Shown here: positions 6,000-12,692 of the stretch, one piece after another
How positions within the stretch are numbered: the stretch's first letter is position 1
Layout: each line of letters opens with the position of its first letter
NCBI RefSeq assembly: GCF_937898925.1
Contig: NZ_CALDKF010000068.1
Location: forward strand, 1 to 15,173
Direction of reading: 5' to 3'
Source of the DNA: an uncultured Methanobrevibacter sp.
GTDB taxonomy: Archaea > Methanobacteriota > Methanobacteria > Methanobacteriales > Methanobacteriaceae
Length of the DNA stretch: 15,173 nucleotides
The notes under the pieces: model-generated
Database searches by the model: none
Told to the model about the DNA's origin: nothing
Seen by the model: the letters and a program-made list of their open reading frames with translations, nothing else
Program-made: the position numbers and the translations under genes

Positions 6000-6815
6000 G
6001 TGTTTATTATTTTTAATGAAGATTTAGAATTTAAAGGAAAATCAATCCCTCGTGTAGTTTTGGGAAATGCTCCATTTTTAGCCGATGCCTATTTTGGACA
6101 TAGGACTCGTTTATACAACTTGGACTTGCTTAGAAACCCAAACAATGTTAGCAAGATAATTGAAAAGTCATATGAATGTGGTGTAAGGTCTATTAATTTG
6201 GCAAACAATGAGAGTCTTCTTAAGGCATTCAAAATGGCTTGTGACAATGGAGTTGAAATGCAATCTGTTTCCACAATCGGAAAGACAGAGATGGATTATG
6301 TTTTCCCAAATTATGAACAGGCAAAGATGGAAGCAACTTGGAAGGAAGACATTGAAAACCTTGCACAATTCGACAACTCTGTGATGCTTGTTGATGAGTT
6401 CCTTATAGACACATACGACTGGGATTTCATAACTGAGATATTGGATGCAATCAATGACACTGGAATTCCCTCTGGAATAATCACTTCTTTCCCATTCAAA
6501 ACAAGTGAAGAACTAATCGATTCACCTATTCTTGAAGATAAAAGCTTGTTTGACTTTTACATGATTCCAGTAAACAAGCTTGGATACATGATGGACATTC
6601 CAGATTTCAGGTCTGATAAGCAGGATGAATTGAAAGGAATGCTTGATAAAATTGATAAGAATATTATCATCAATAAGATTCTTGCTGTCGGAATTCAAAG
6701 ACCAGAGGAAGCTTTCAATTTCCTAAATACATTGGATTTTGCTGATATGGTATCTGTTGGAATTGCAAGTGAAAGAGAGGCAGAGGAAACATTCGACATT
6801 TTAAATAAGATTTAA
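6000..6815 (+). CDS. Uncharacterised TIM-barrel protein, distantly like aldo/keto reductases
   Basis: 271 residues starting at GTG; the next in-frame ATG would remove about 75 residues, so GTG is preferred. The N-terminal stretch KSIPRVVLGNAPFLADAYFGHRTRLYN, the repeated alternation of strands and helices (GVRSINLANNE, VEMQSVSTIG, SVMLVDEFLIDTYDWDF, GIPSGIITSFPF), and the end ILAVGIQRPEEAFNFL...DMVSVGIAS resemble the barrel of aldo/keto reductase-like proteins, in which the last segments bind the cofactor phosphate. I could not find the classical D-Y-K-H catalytic set, so enzymatic activity as a reductase is doubtful. No signal peptide or membrane segment. It stands alone, with a terminator before it and the fdhD-like gene 104 bases after. 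Function unknown; fold assignment moderate. Confidence 0.6.
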   Translation: MFIIFNEDLEFKGKSIPRVVLGNAPFLADAYFGHRTRLYNLDLLRNPNNVSKIIEKSYECGVRSINLANNESLLKAFKMACDNGVEMQSVSTIGKTEMDYVFPNYEQAKMEATWKEDIENLAQFDNSVMLVDEFLIDTYDWDFITEILDAINDTGIPSGIITSFPFKTSEELIDSPILEDKSLFDFYMIPVNKLGYMMDIPDFRSDKQDELKGMLDKIDKNIIINKILAVGIQRPEEAFNFLNTLDFADMVSVGIASEREAEETFDILNKI

Positions 6816-6822
6816 TATAAAT

Positions 6823-6848
6823 TTATAAATATAACTATTGTTATAAAT
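6823..6848 (+). promoter_or_regulatory. Palindromic 18-bp element upstream of the FdhD-family gene (copy 1)
   Basis: ATATAACTATTGTTATAA (6829-6846) contains the inverted repeat TATAAC-TATT-GTTATA and overlaps TATA-like sequence (TTTATAAATATAA). The same 18 bases recur at 7775-7792 before the TIR-like gene. Probable shared regulator site; seen directly as a repeat, role inferred. Confidence 0.55.
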
Positions 6849-6919
6849 TATATTGAGAATAAAAAATAATATTGAAATTAAGATAATTATTTATATTTTA
6901 TTTGTTTAAGGTGAGGAAT

Positions 6920-7750
6920 ATGGAGTTCATTAAGAAAATCCCTGCAATCAGATGGGAAAATGGAAAGTATGAGCATGTTGAGGAAGAAACTGTTGAGGAT
7001 GAAAACATATATTTCTATATAGACTTCCTCCAGCCACGTAAATTTTCCACATATCCTGCAGATTTGGATGATTTTGCCATTGGATACTGTTTAGGTGATG
7101 GATTGATCAAATCTGTTGATGAGATTGTAAGCATTGAAATCGATGACAAGAAGGTCATCATCAAAACTGTCAATATGCATACTCCAGAAATTGACCTTGA
7201 AAGCGATGATTTGGTTCAGGAAAAGGAAGGTGGAGCTAAACATGCCTGTGCTTGCAGGCTCTTGGAATATCAGGGGGTAATGTCAGATAGTGCGGGAGGA
7301 TGGAGAACTGAACTAAAATCAATTGAACCGATAGAATCTGACTTGGTAGTAAATGCAACTGAAATTATTGAAAACATGAAAAGGCTCACAGCTAAGGCGG
7401 AAATATGGCAAGAGACTGGTAGTGTTCATGTTGCACAATTGGTTTATGGGGACCAGTTCATTACCCGTGAAGATGTAAGTCGTCATGTGGCAGTTGATAA
7501 GGTAATCGGTGCAGCAGCTAAGGCTGGATTTGACTTATCCCAATGCTATGTATGCTATAGTGGAAGAATGCCTGCAGACATGCTTATAAAAGTGGTTAGG
7601 GTAGGTATTCCTATATTGGTTTCAAATGCAGCTCCTGCAGGATCCGGTTATGACATTGCAGAAAAGGGAAACATCACTATGGTTGGTTTTGTACGTGGTG
7701 ACAGATTTAACCTTTACACTGCAACAGAAAGAATCAATTTGGATAAATGA
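6920..7750 (+). CDS. fdhD: FdhD-family sulfur carrier protein for formate dehydrogenase
   Basis: 276 residues from the ATG at 6920, chosen because GGTGA (6910-6914) is 5 bases upstream; a frame from TTG 6902 would place the ribosome site inside the gene. FdhD passes sulfur from a cysteine desulfurase to the molybdenum or tungsten bis-MGD cofactor of formate dehydrogenase. The conserved core is unmistakable: TGSVHVAQL, REDVSRHVAVDKVIGAAAKAG, CYSGRMPADMLIKVVRVGIP, VSNAAPAGSGYDIA and VGFVRGDRFNLYT. The loop that in E. coli FdhD holds two essential cysteines as CxxC reads KHACACRLL here, with C110 and C112 only one residue apart. No formate dehydrogenase genes lie in the window. It shares an 18-bp upstream element with the next gene. 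Terminator hairpin overlaps its stop. Confidence 0.9.
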   Translation: MEFIKKIPAIRWENGKYEHVEEETVEDENIYFYIDFLQPRKFSTYPADLDDFAIGYCLGDGLIKSVDEIVSIEIDDKKVIIKTVNMHTPEIDLESDDLVQEKEGGAKHACACRLLEYQGVMSDSAGGWRTELKSIEPIESDLVVNATEIIENMKRLTAKAEIWQETGSVHVAQLVYGDQFITREDVSRHVAVDKVIGAAAKAGFDLSQCYVCYSGRMPADMLIKVVRVGIPILVSNAAPAGSGYDIAEKGNITMVGFVRGDRFNLYTATERINLDK

Positions 7751-7767
7751 TTCTTTTTATTTTTTTA
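7728..7767 (+). terminator. Terminator overlapping the stop codon of the FdhD-family gene
   Basis: AAAGAATCA (7728-7736) is exactly complementary to TGATTCTTT (7748-7756); the TGA stop (7748-7750) begins the second arm and TTTTTATTTTTTT follows. Confidence 0.65.
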
Positions 7768-7772
7768 ACATA

Positions 7773-7794
7773 TTATATAACTATTGTTATAATT
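7773..7794 (+). promoter_or_regulatory. Promoter and palindromic 18-bp element of the TIR-like gene (copy 2)
   Basis: ATATAACTATTGTTATAA (7775-7792) is identical to 6829-6846. Here it overlaps TTATATAAC, a fitting TATA box for a start near 7803 and the gene at 7819. Confidence 0.55.
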
Positions 7795-7818
7795 TTACAT
7801 TAATTCAAAAGTGATTTT

Positions 7819-8247
7819 ATGTCAAGTGAAAATCAAAATAAGGTTTATAATCTTCTTATAAGTAAGGGAATTGATTCCTATAATGAATATGAATTTTATA
7901 AGGAAAGGATAAACAGTCAAAAAGAGTTCAAATGGAATGAATACAATACTCAGGACAATGAGTTGAATGATGAGTTGTTTGAAAAAATAGATGTGATTGT
8001 ATTGTTGTATGGTCTTTATCATCAAAACAAGGAAATTTGTGATGAACTGATTGACAAATCACAAGAATATGATATTCCATTGCTTTTTGTTCGTTCCTTT
8101 GGTGTGGAATATGTTGTTGAAGAGATAGTGGAAAAAGCAGATGCAGTTGTTGGCTGGAATCCACATTGCATTATAGATGCAATTCAAACCTTGGTAAATG
8201 GTGAAGAAGAGTGGATCAAGCCATGTGACATTGAAGAGGAATCTTAA
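7819..8247 (+). CDS. Stand-alone TIR-like (MTH538/DUF1863-type) protein
   Basis: 142 residues; GTGA 7811-7814 is 4 bases before the ATG. The arrangement fits the MTH538-like TIR family, whose bacterial members include ThsB of Thoeris defence: an early helix-strand region with YNEYEFYKERI, DELFEKIDVIVLLYGLYHQNKEICDELIDKSQEYDIPLLFV, and the family signature AVVGWNPHCIIDAI (VGWN at 111-114). E76 in ICDEL aligns with the glutamate that is catalytic in NAD-cleaving TIR domains. The whole protein is the domain: no sensor or effector part, signal peptide or membrane segment. It may act in NAD-derived signalling or be only a fold relative. No ThsA-like partner is present. It shares its upstream 18-bp element with the fdhD-like gene. 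The first strand of a typical TIR domain (usually a FISF-like segment) is poorly matched, so the assignment is good but not certain. Confidence 0.65.
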   Translation: MSSENQNKVYNLLISKGIDSYNEYEFYKERINSQKEFKWNEYNTQDNELNDELFEKIDVIVLLYGLYHQNKEICDELIDKSQEYDIPLLFVRSFGVEYVVEEIVEKADAVVGWNPHCIIDAIQTLVNGEEEWIKPCDIEEES

Positions 8248-8271
8248 TTCCTCAATTTTTTCTTCTTTTTT
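8236..8271 (+). terminator. Terminator overlapping the stop codon of the TIR-like gene
   Basis: GAGGAAT (8236-8242) and ATTCCTC (8247-8253) form a perfect 7-bp stem around CTTA; the TAA stop (8245-8247) spans loop and second arm, and T-rich sequence (8256-8272) follows. Confidence 0.7.
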
Positions 8272-8279
8272 TAAAATAT

Positions 8280-8447
8280 TTATTTTCTAATCTTTTCAAG
8301 ATAAATGTTAATTGCGATTACAATTATTGCAAGAATGCCTAATCCTAAAATAATTGGATTCTTTACTCCAACATAAAAAGTTAAAATACCTGCTAATATC
8401 AATGCAACAATAAGAATGATCAATCCTCTATTTTTTTGAAAATCCAT
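8280..8447 (-). CDS. Small two-helix membrane protein, 55 residues
   Basis: A short frame on the minus strand, ATG at 8447 to TAA at 8280-8282. The protein begins MDFQKNRGLIILIVALIL and has two hydrophobic helices (about residues 8-26 and 31-50) joined by FYVGVKNP, with a charged tail EKIRK. GGTGA (complement of 8452-8456) stands exactly 4 bases before the ATG, the same spacing as at serA and other genes of this window, which strongly supports translation. It points away from the HTH regulator's stop (56 bases between them), so both may share a transcript, and it converges on the TIR-like gene. Function unknown; most likely a small integral membrane protein. Confidence 0.75.
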   Translation of the reverse strand: MDFQKNRGLIILIVALILAGILTFYVGVKNPIILGLGILAIIVIAINIYLEKIRK

Positions 8448-8503
8448 ATTTTCACCTAATAATTTAATATTTTAATAATTTAATTGAGTAAATTAAAAAT
8501 TAA

Positions 8504-9487
8504 TTAATTGTTTCTTCTTTCTCTAATCAACCTTAAGAACTCCTTGGAATTCTCAACCTCTTTCATTTCCCATGATTTTATAACTGGAATTCCATCAATG
8601 GAATCCTTGATTCTATCATCCTTAAGCACAAAGAATGGGTCTGAAGAGGTTACAAGAGAAAGGTCCTTTAAGCTGATTGCCATTTTCTTCAATGTTTTTG
8701 TATTCTGCTCATCCTGAACATTCAAGTTAGCTATAAGTGGAGTTTGCTCTTTCTTTCTGGTAGCTATTTCAGCTTTAGCAAGTGCATCAAATGGACTCTT
8801 ATTGGTTGAAACCACACCAAAACCTAATTTTGCCAAGTTTTGAGCATTTGTTCCTTGAGTTTGATTCAGACTGCTTGTATCTGCCTTTAGCTTAATGTCT
8901 TCCTGATACGGTTCAAAAAGGTCGATGTCAAGAGTGATCTTAGTGTTCAATATCTCTTCAAGAAGCATTGCAGTTTCAGTGTTTGCTCTTACCATTCCAT
9001 TTTCATACTTGTACATTGTAGCTCTTGAAACATGTGCCAAATCAGCCAAATCCTTCAAAGATAAGTTGTATTCTTCTCTGTATTCCTTTAGAACATTCCC
9101 ATTGATTTGAACATAATATCCGCCACGGTCTGCAAGAATTTCAGGATATTCGTCATAGACAATCATGTTCTTTAAGGTTTCAAGGCCAATTGCAGGAAGC
9201 CCATGTCTTTCATAGACAACATCCTCTTCCAAAATATGGTTTTTGGATTTCACTCCTACAATGATTGGACTAGCTAAGAAAACGTTGGAGATTTGCCTAA
9301 TCTCCTCTACATGAGATTCATTTATACTATCGATATTCACGAGGACTTTTAAAAGTAGAATTAGCAATTTCTTACGAGCCACTATATCAAAGCAGCTTTG
9401 TTCATAAATGTTTGATGTTTCAAACCCCTCTTTGTTTAGCAGTTGATAAACTTCTCGTATTAATTGATTCCTATTTGTTATTGCCAT
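8504..9487 (-). CDS. Archaeal HTH-type transcriptional regulator (MTH967 family)
   Basis: 327 residues. The family is archaeal, with an N-terminal nuclease-like or sensor region (residues 1-120: LIREVYQLLNKEGFETSNIYEQSCFDIVARKKLLILLLKVLVNID) followed by a Cro/C1-type helix-turn-helix at 132-182 (LKEYREEYNLSLKDLADLAHVSRATMYKYENG) and a C-terminal region ending in IDGIPVIKSWEMKEVENSKEFLRLIRERR. The first part resembles restriction-endonuclease-like folds (FDIVARK), but catalysis is not claimed. Targets are unknown. GAGG on the minus strand lies 7 bases before the ATG. It diverges from tiaS across 220 bases, and the small membrane protein gene lies downstream on the same strand. Confidence 0.88.
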   Translation of the reverse strand: MAITNRNQLIREVYQLLNKEGFETSNIYEQSCFDIVARKKLLILLLKVLVNIDSINESHVEEIRQISNVFLASPIIVGVKSKNHILEEDVVYERHGLPAIGLETLKNMIVYDEYPEILADRGGYYVQINGNVLKEYREEYNLSLKDLADLAHVSRATMYKYENGMVRANTETAMLLEEILNTKITLDIDLFEPYQEDIKLKADTSSLNQTQGTNAQNLAKLGFGVVSTNKSPFDALAKAEIATRKKEQTPLIANLNVQDEQNTKTLKKMAISLKDLSLVTSSDPFFVLKDDRIKDSIDGIPVIKSWEMKEVENSKEFLRLIRERRNN

Positions 9488-9711
9488 AGGATTGCCTCGT
9501 ATAAATTCAGTTTGATTTTTGATAATTTTTTGATAGTATTTTTAGATAGAATTTATTAATTAGTTTCGATAAATTTTAATAATATTATTTATCTTTTAAG
9601 ATTAATATAAAATTGACTATTTAATTTTTTAGATTTTTGATTATTAATAGTTAATCTTTAATCGCTTAACTAAATTTTTTAATTAATCATAGTGGAAATT
9701 CAGTGATTTAT

Positions 9712-10965
9712 ATGAATTATTTTTATATTGGAATTGATGATACAGACTCTCCAGATGGGATGTGCACAACATTTCTTGCATCAACTATCCTAAACGAATT
9801 CAGGGACAATGGCATAGAGATTATTGGCCATCCAAGATTGATTCGTCTAAACCCTTTTGCAAGATTCAAGACAAGAGGAAATGGGGGAGTATCCTTTAAA
9901 TTGAGTCTAGATCAAAACATTGATTTGGCAAAGGAAATTGTCCTCAAATATGTTTCAGAGCTTTCAATGTTTGATTGTGACAATACCAATCCTGGAGTTG
10001 TATTCTATCAAGGAGAAATCACTGAAGAGATGGTTGATTATGCATTTAAAGCCATTTACTCAATAATCACTATTGAAGAAGCGGAAGAGTTTGCAAATCA
10101 TATTGGTGCTCGAATCCATAAGTTCAAGAAAGGAAGAGGGATAATCGGTTCTATCGCAGCTATTTCATGCCCTCTTGAAGACTATACCTATGAGCTATTG
10201 GCATATAGACATCCGTCAAGATATGGAACAAAAAGGAATATTGATTATGATTCTGTTGTTAAAATGGACAAGGAAACTTATCCTGAAACATTTGAAAACA
10301 TTGATGGCAAGTATTTGGCTATTGAACCTAAAACTCCATGTCCTGTTCTGTATGGTATCAGATCCAACAGCCCAGAAGTTCTGGAGACTGCAAGGGATAT
10401 TGTCATTCCAAATGAGGAAATTGTCGATTCATGCATATTCAAGACAAACCAGCACACTGACATGCACATTCAAAACGCAAATTCAATTGCTGAGCTTAAA
10501 CAGTATTCCTGCTATAGGATAAAAGGATTTGTCAAGGAAAAGCCTCACATAATTGAAGGGGGGCACATGTTTTTCACACTCTATGATGAAAGCGGTGAAA
10601 TTGAGTGCGGAGCATATGAACCAACCAAGAACTTTAGAAAAGTTGTAGCCAAATTGAGAGCAGGAGATGAGATTGAGCTTTATGGAGGAATAGGTGAACA
10701 GAACACTTTCAACATTGAAAAGTTCCAAGTCATAAAGCTAAATGAATTCATTTATAGAAATCCTATTTGTGAATGTGGCAAGAGGATGACATCCGCTGGA
10801 AAAGGAAAAGGATTCAAGTGCAAAAGCTGTGGTAATAAGATTGAGTCAGATGAAAAGGTTCCTGAAAAGATAGAAAGAACTTTAATCAATGGCAAATTTT
10901 ATGAAACTCCAGTTTCAGCAAGACGTCATTTGTCCAAACCTTTGATTCGTATGAATTTGGAATAA
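9712..10965 (+). CDS. tiaS: tRNA(Ile2) 2-agmatinylcytidine synthetase
   Basis: 417 residues from the ATG at 9712; GTGA 9703-9706 is 5 bases upstream, so the GTG at 9703 is the ribosome site, not the start. TiaS joins agmatine to C34 of tRNA-Ile2 using ATP, so that the tRNA reads AUA; it is archaeal and essential. Visible parts: N-terminal GIDDTDSPDGMCTTFLA and PFARFKTRGNGGVSF (kinase-like, phosphate-binding region), GRGIIGSIAAIS and ASRYGTKR-like YRHPSRYGTKRN in the centre, an OB-fold around residues 265-345 (YRIKGFVKEKPHIIEGGHMFFTL), and a zinc ribbon CEC...CKSC near 350-375. Full length and intact. Preceded by about 210 bases of AT-rich divergent promoter DNA, in which I see only short TTTTTGATA-type repeats (9508-9545). 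Confidence 0.96.
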   Translation: MNYFYIGIDDTDSPDGMCTTFLASTILNEFRDNGIEIIGHPRLIRLNPFARFKTRGNGGVSFKLSLDQNIDLAKEIVLKYVSELSMFDCDNTNPGVVFYQGEITEEMVDYAFKAIYSIITIEEAEEFANHIGARIHKFKKGRGIIGSIAAISCPLEDYTYELLAYRHPSRYGTKRNIDYDSVVKMDKETYPETFENIDGKYLAIEPKTPCPVLYGIRSNSPEVLETARDIVIPNEEIVDSCIFKTNQHTDMHIQNANSIAELKQYSCYRIKGFVKEKPHIIEGGHMFFTLYDESGEIECGAYEPTKNFRKVVAKLRAGDEIELYGGIGEQNTFNIEKFQVIKLNEFIYRNPICECGKRMTSAGKGKGFKCKSCGNKIESDEKVPEKIERTLINGKFYETPVSARRHLSKPLIRMNLE

Positions 10966-11100
10966 TTTTGCTTTTTTTTAAATTTTTTTTATTTTTCTTA
11001 ATTACTATTCACATATCATTGCCCTTATTTAACCTAGTTATGTTCTATTTGTCATTATTCATCACTATTAGTCATTATTTATCATTTTTGAGGAATAAAT
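10966..11100 (+). other. AT-rich gap after tiaS with T-runs and a 20-bp direct repeat
   Basis: T-runs at 10971-10999 probably end the tiaS transcript without a hairpin. At 11051-11090 two adjacent 20-bp units each begin GTCATTATTYATCA. No frame or RNA gene is seen. Confidence 0.5.
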
Positions 11101-11103
11101 AGA

Positions 11104-11126
11104 TTAGTTTATAAGTAATAAACTAA
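11104..11126 (+). promoter_or_regulatory. Palindromic candidate operator/promoter of the DUF3100 gene
   Basis: TTAGTTTAT-AAGTA-ATAAACTAA is a perfect 9+9 bp inverted repeat. It contains the TATA-like TTTATAAG (11109-11115), which would start a transcript near 11136-11140, leaving a leader of about 55 bases. A regulator bound here would cover the TATA box. Role inferred. Confidence 0.5.
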
Positions 11127-11191
11127 AAATTAAAATTAAAAGACTTTTTTTTAATTAAGAAAATATTATTAATATAATTGGGAGTGATTTT

Positions 11192-12559
11192 ATTACTGAT
11201 CAATCTTCACATCCATTTAGGGAAAAAACTGATAGGGCGATAAAGAAGAGACCTCCATGGAAGGAGTATAATTTACATATTGTCGTGTTTATTTTAGTTA
11301 TTATTTCAATGTTCATTGGAGTAAAAGAGATTAAGATAACAGATACTATCAGTGTTTTACTATTGCCATTGATCTATGCATTAGTTATGGGATTAGGTCT
11401 TTATTTGGCAAAACCTATTAAGTTTGTAGGCAGTAAGCAATCTAAGGTTGCTGAAGGGGCTATGGTTTTATTCATTGGTGTTCTAATTGCTAAATTAGCT
11501 ATTTCAAGTGGACAATCCATTAATATTATTTTTCAGGTAGGTCCTGCATTGATTTTACAGCTTTTAGGTGATTTAGGTACCCTTATTGCATTGCCTGTTG
11601 CTTTGCTTTTAGGATTTAGAAGAGAAGTTATAGGTATGGCAAGTTCCATTTGTCGTGAACCTAACTTAGGAGTTATCATTGACAAATACGGTTTCAAATC
11701 CCCAGAGACACGTGGAGTTTTAGCAATTTTTGTTATAGGATCAATTATTGGTACTCCTTATATCAGTTTCCTCTCAAGCATATGTGTTTCCCTCATACCA
11801 TTCCATCCATATGCATTTGCAATGGCATCAGGTATAGGTAGTGCAAGTATGAATGCTGCAGCATTGGTTCCATTAGTGCATACTTATCCAGCTATGGCTA
11901 CTCAATTGGAAGCTTTTGCAGGATGCAGTAATATTCTTTCATTCTGTTTAGGAATTTACATGTGTATTTTCATTTCATTGCCTATTGCAGAAAGATTGTA
12001 TAAATGGCTTTCTCCAATTATAGGTAAAGACGATGAGATTACTATTGATGATGAATATGCCATTGAAGGGGTAAAGGATGATAAGTATGCTGCTTCAGAG
12101 GATTTAAGTTCAGGTAAGCTTAAAAGATGGGCTACATTCCTTGTTATATTTTCATTTATTGTGGCTATTGGAAATTTTGTAGGTTATAAAACCCCAATAA
12201 GCGATGTGTTCATTGGAATGCTCTTGATTTCACTCATTACAATTGTAGGTATGGCTCTTGAAAGGATTATTCCATGGAATATTCAAGCAATCATTTATAT
12301 AAGCTTAATAGGTATTATAGTAGCTATTCCTGGTGTTCCAACTGCTGACTTTATAGTTAGTTATGTTTCCCAAATCGAATTGACTACAATCTGTACTGCA
12401 TTCTTGGCTTATGTAGGTATTGCAATCGGTAACGATTGGGAAGAGTTCAAGAAGATTGGTTGGAAAGGAATCGTCATTACATTAATCGTTATTTCAGGAA
12501 CTTACCTTTGTTCTGCAGCTATTGCTCATATAACTTTAGTTGCTACCGGAATGGTATAA
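11192..12559 (+). CDS. DUF3100-family integral membrane protein, with apparent ATT start codon
   Basis: 455 residues if translation begins at ATT 11192. GTGA (11184-11187) is exactly 4 bases before this ATT, as before the ATGs of other genes here, and the frame then reads TDQSSHPFREKTDRAIKKR followed by PPWKEYNLHIVVFILVIISMF, a basic soluble leader running into the first membrane helix. The frame is closed by a stop at 11156 and has no ATG, GTG or TTG before GTG 11285, which lacks a ribosome site and would cut away part of helix 1. About 10-11 hydrophobic helices are visible, with an acidic, polar loop near residues 275-310 (KDDEITIDDEYAIEG). DUF3100 proteins are uncharacterised and often sit beside MmgE/PrpD genes; a transport role is inferred only. 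It heads the group with the two following genes. Confidence 0.82.
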   Translation: MTDQSSHPFREKTDRAIKKRPPWKEYNLHIVVFILVIISMFIGVKEIKITDTISVLLLPLIYALVMGLGLYLAKPIKFVGSKQSKVAEGAMVLFIGVLIAKLAISSGQSINIIFQVGPALILQLLGDLGTLIALPVALLLGFRREVIGMASSICREPNLGVIIDKYGFKSPETRGVLAIFVIGSIIGTPYISFLSSICVSLIPFHPYAFAMASGIGSASMNAAALVPLVHTYPAMATQLEAFAGCSNILSFCLGIYMCIFISLPIAERLYKWLSPIIGKDDEITIDDEYAIEGVKDDKYAASEDLSSGKLKRWATFLVIFSFIVAIGNFVGYKTPISDVFIGMLLISLITIVGMALERIIPWNIQAIIYISLIGIIVAIPGVPTADFIVSYVSQIELTTICTAFLAYVGIAIGNDWEEFKKIGWKGIVITLIVISGTYLCSAAIAHITLVATGMV

Positions 12560-12661
12560 TTAAATTCTTTTTTTAATATTTTTTAATCTTCAATCTTTCA
12601 CTTTTTTTAAATTTTTCAATCATATTCATTTACTTAATTCTTTTTTTTTAAATTGTATCAA

Positions 12662-12692
12662 TTTATTATATAGTAATTATAAAAATAAGATT
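12662..12692 (+). promoter_or_regulatory. TATA box giving a likely leaderless MmgE/PrpD transcript
   Basis: TTTATTATATAG (12662-12673) is centred about 26 bases before the ATG at 12693, and no GGTGA-like site precedes that ATG. The gene probably has its own leaderless promoter in addition to any read-through; the gap 12560-12661 holds T-runs that may end the upstream transcript. Confidence 0.45.

Noticed and set aside
6902..6919. TTG 6902 as the start of the FdhD-family gene
   Set aside because: It would put the GGTGA ribosome site inside the coding sequence; ATG 6920 is correctly spaced.
7819..8247. A complete Thoeris defence system
   Set aside because: Only a ThsB-like domain is present; the neighbours are FdhD, a tiny membrane protein and an HTH regulator, none resembling ThsA.
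9703..9711. GTG 9703 as the start of tiaS
   Set aside because: That GTG is part of the GTGA ribosome site for ATG 9712, and the family begins close to the GIDDTDSP motif.
11285..12559. GTG 11285 as the start of the DUF3100 gene
   Set aside because: No ribosome site before it, and it would cut into the first membrane helix while good coding sequence with a placed GTGA lies upstream.
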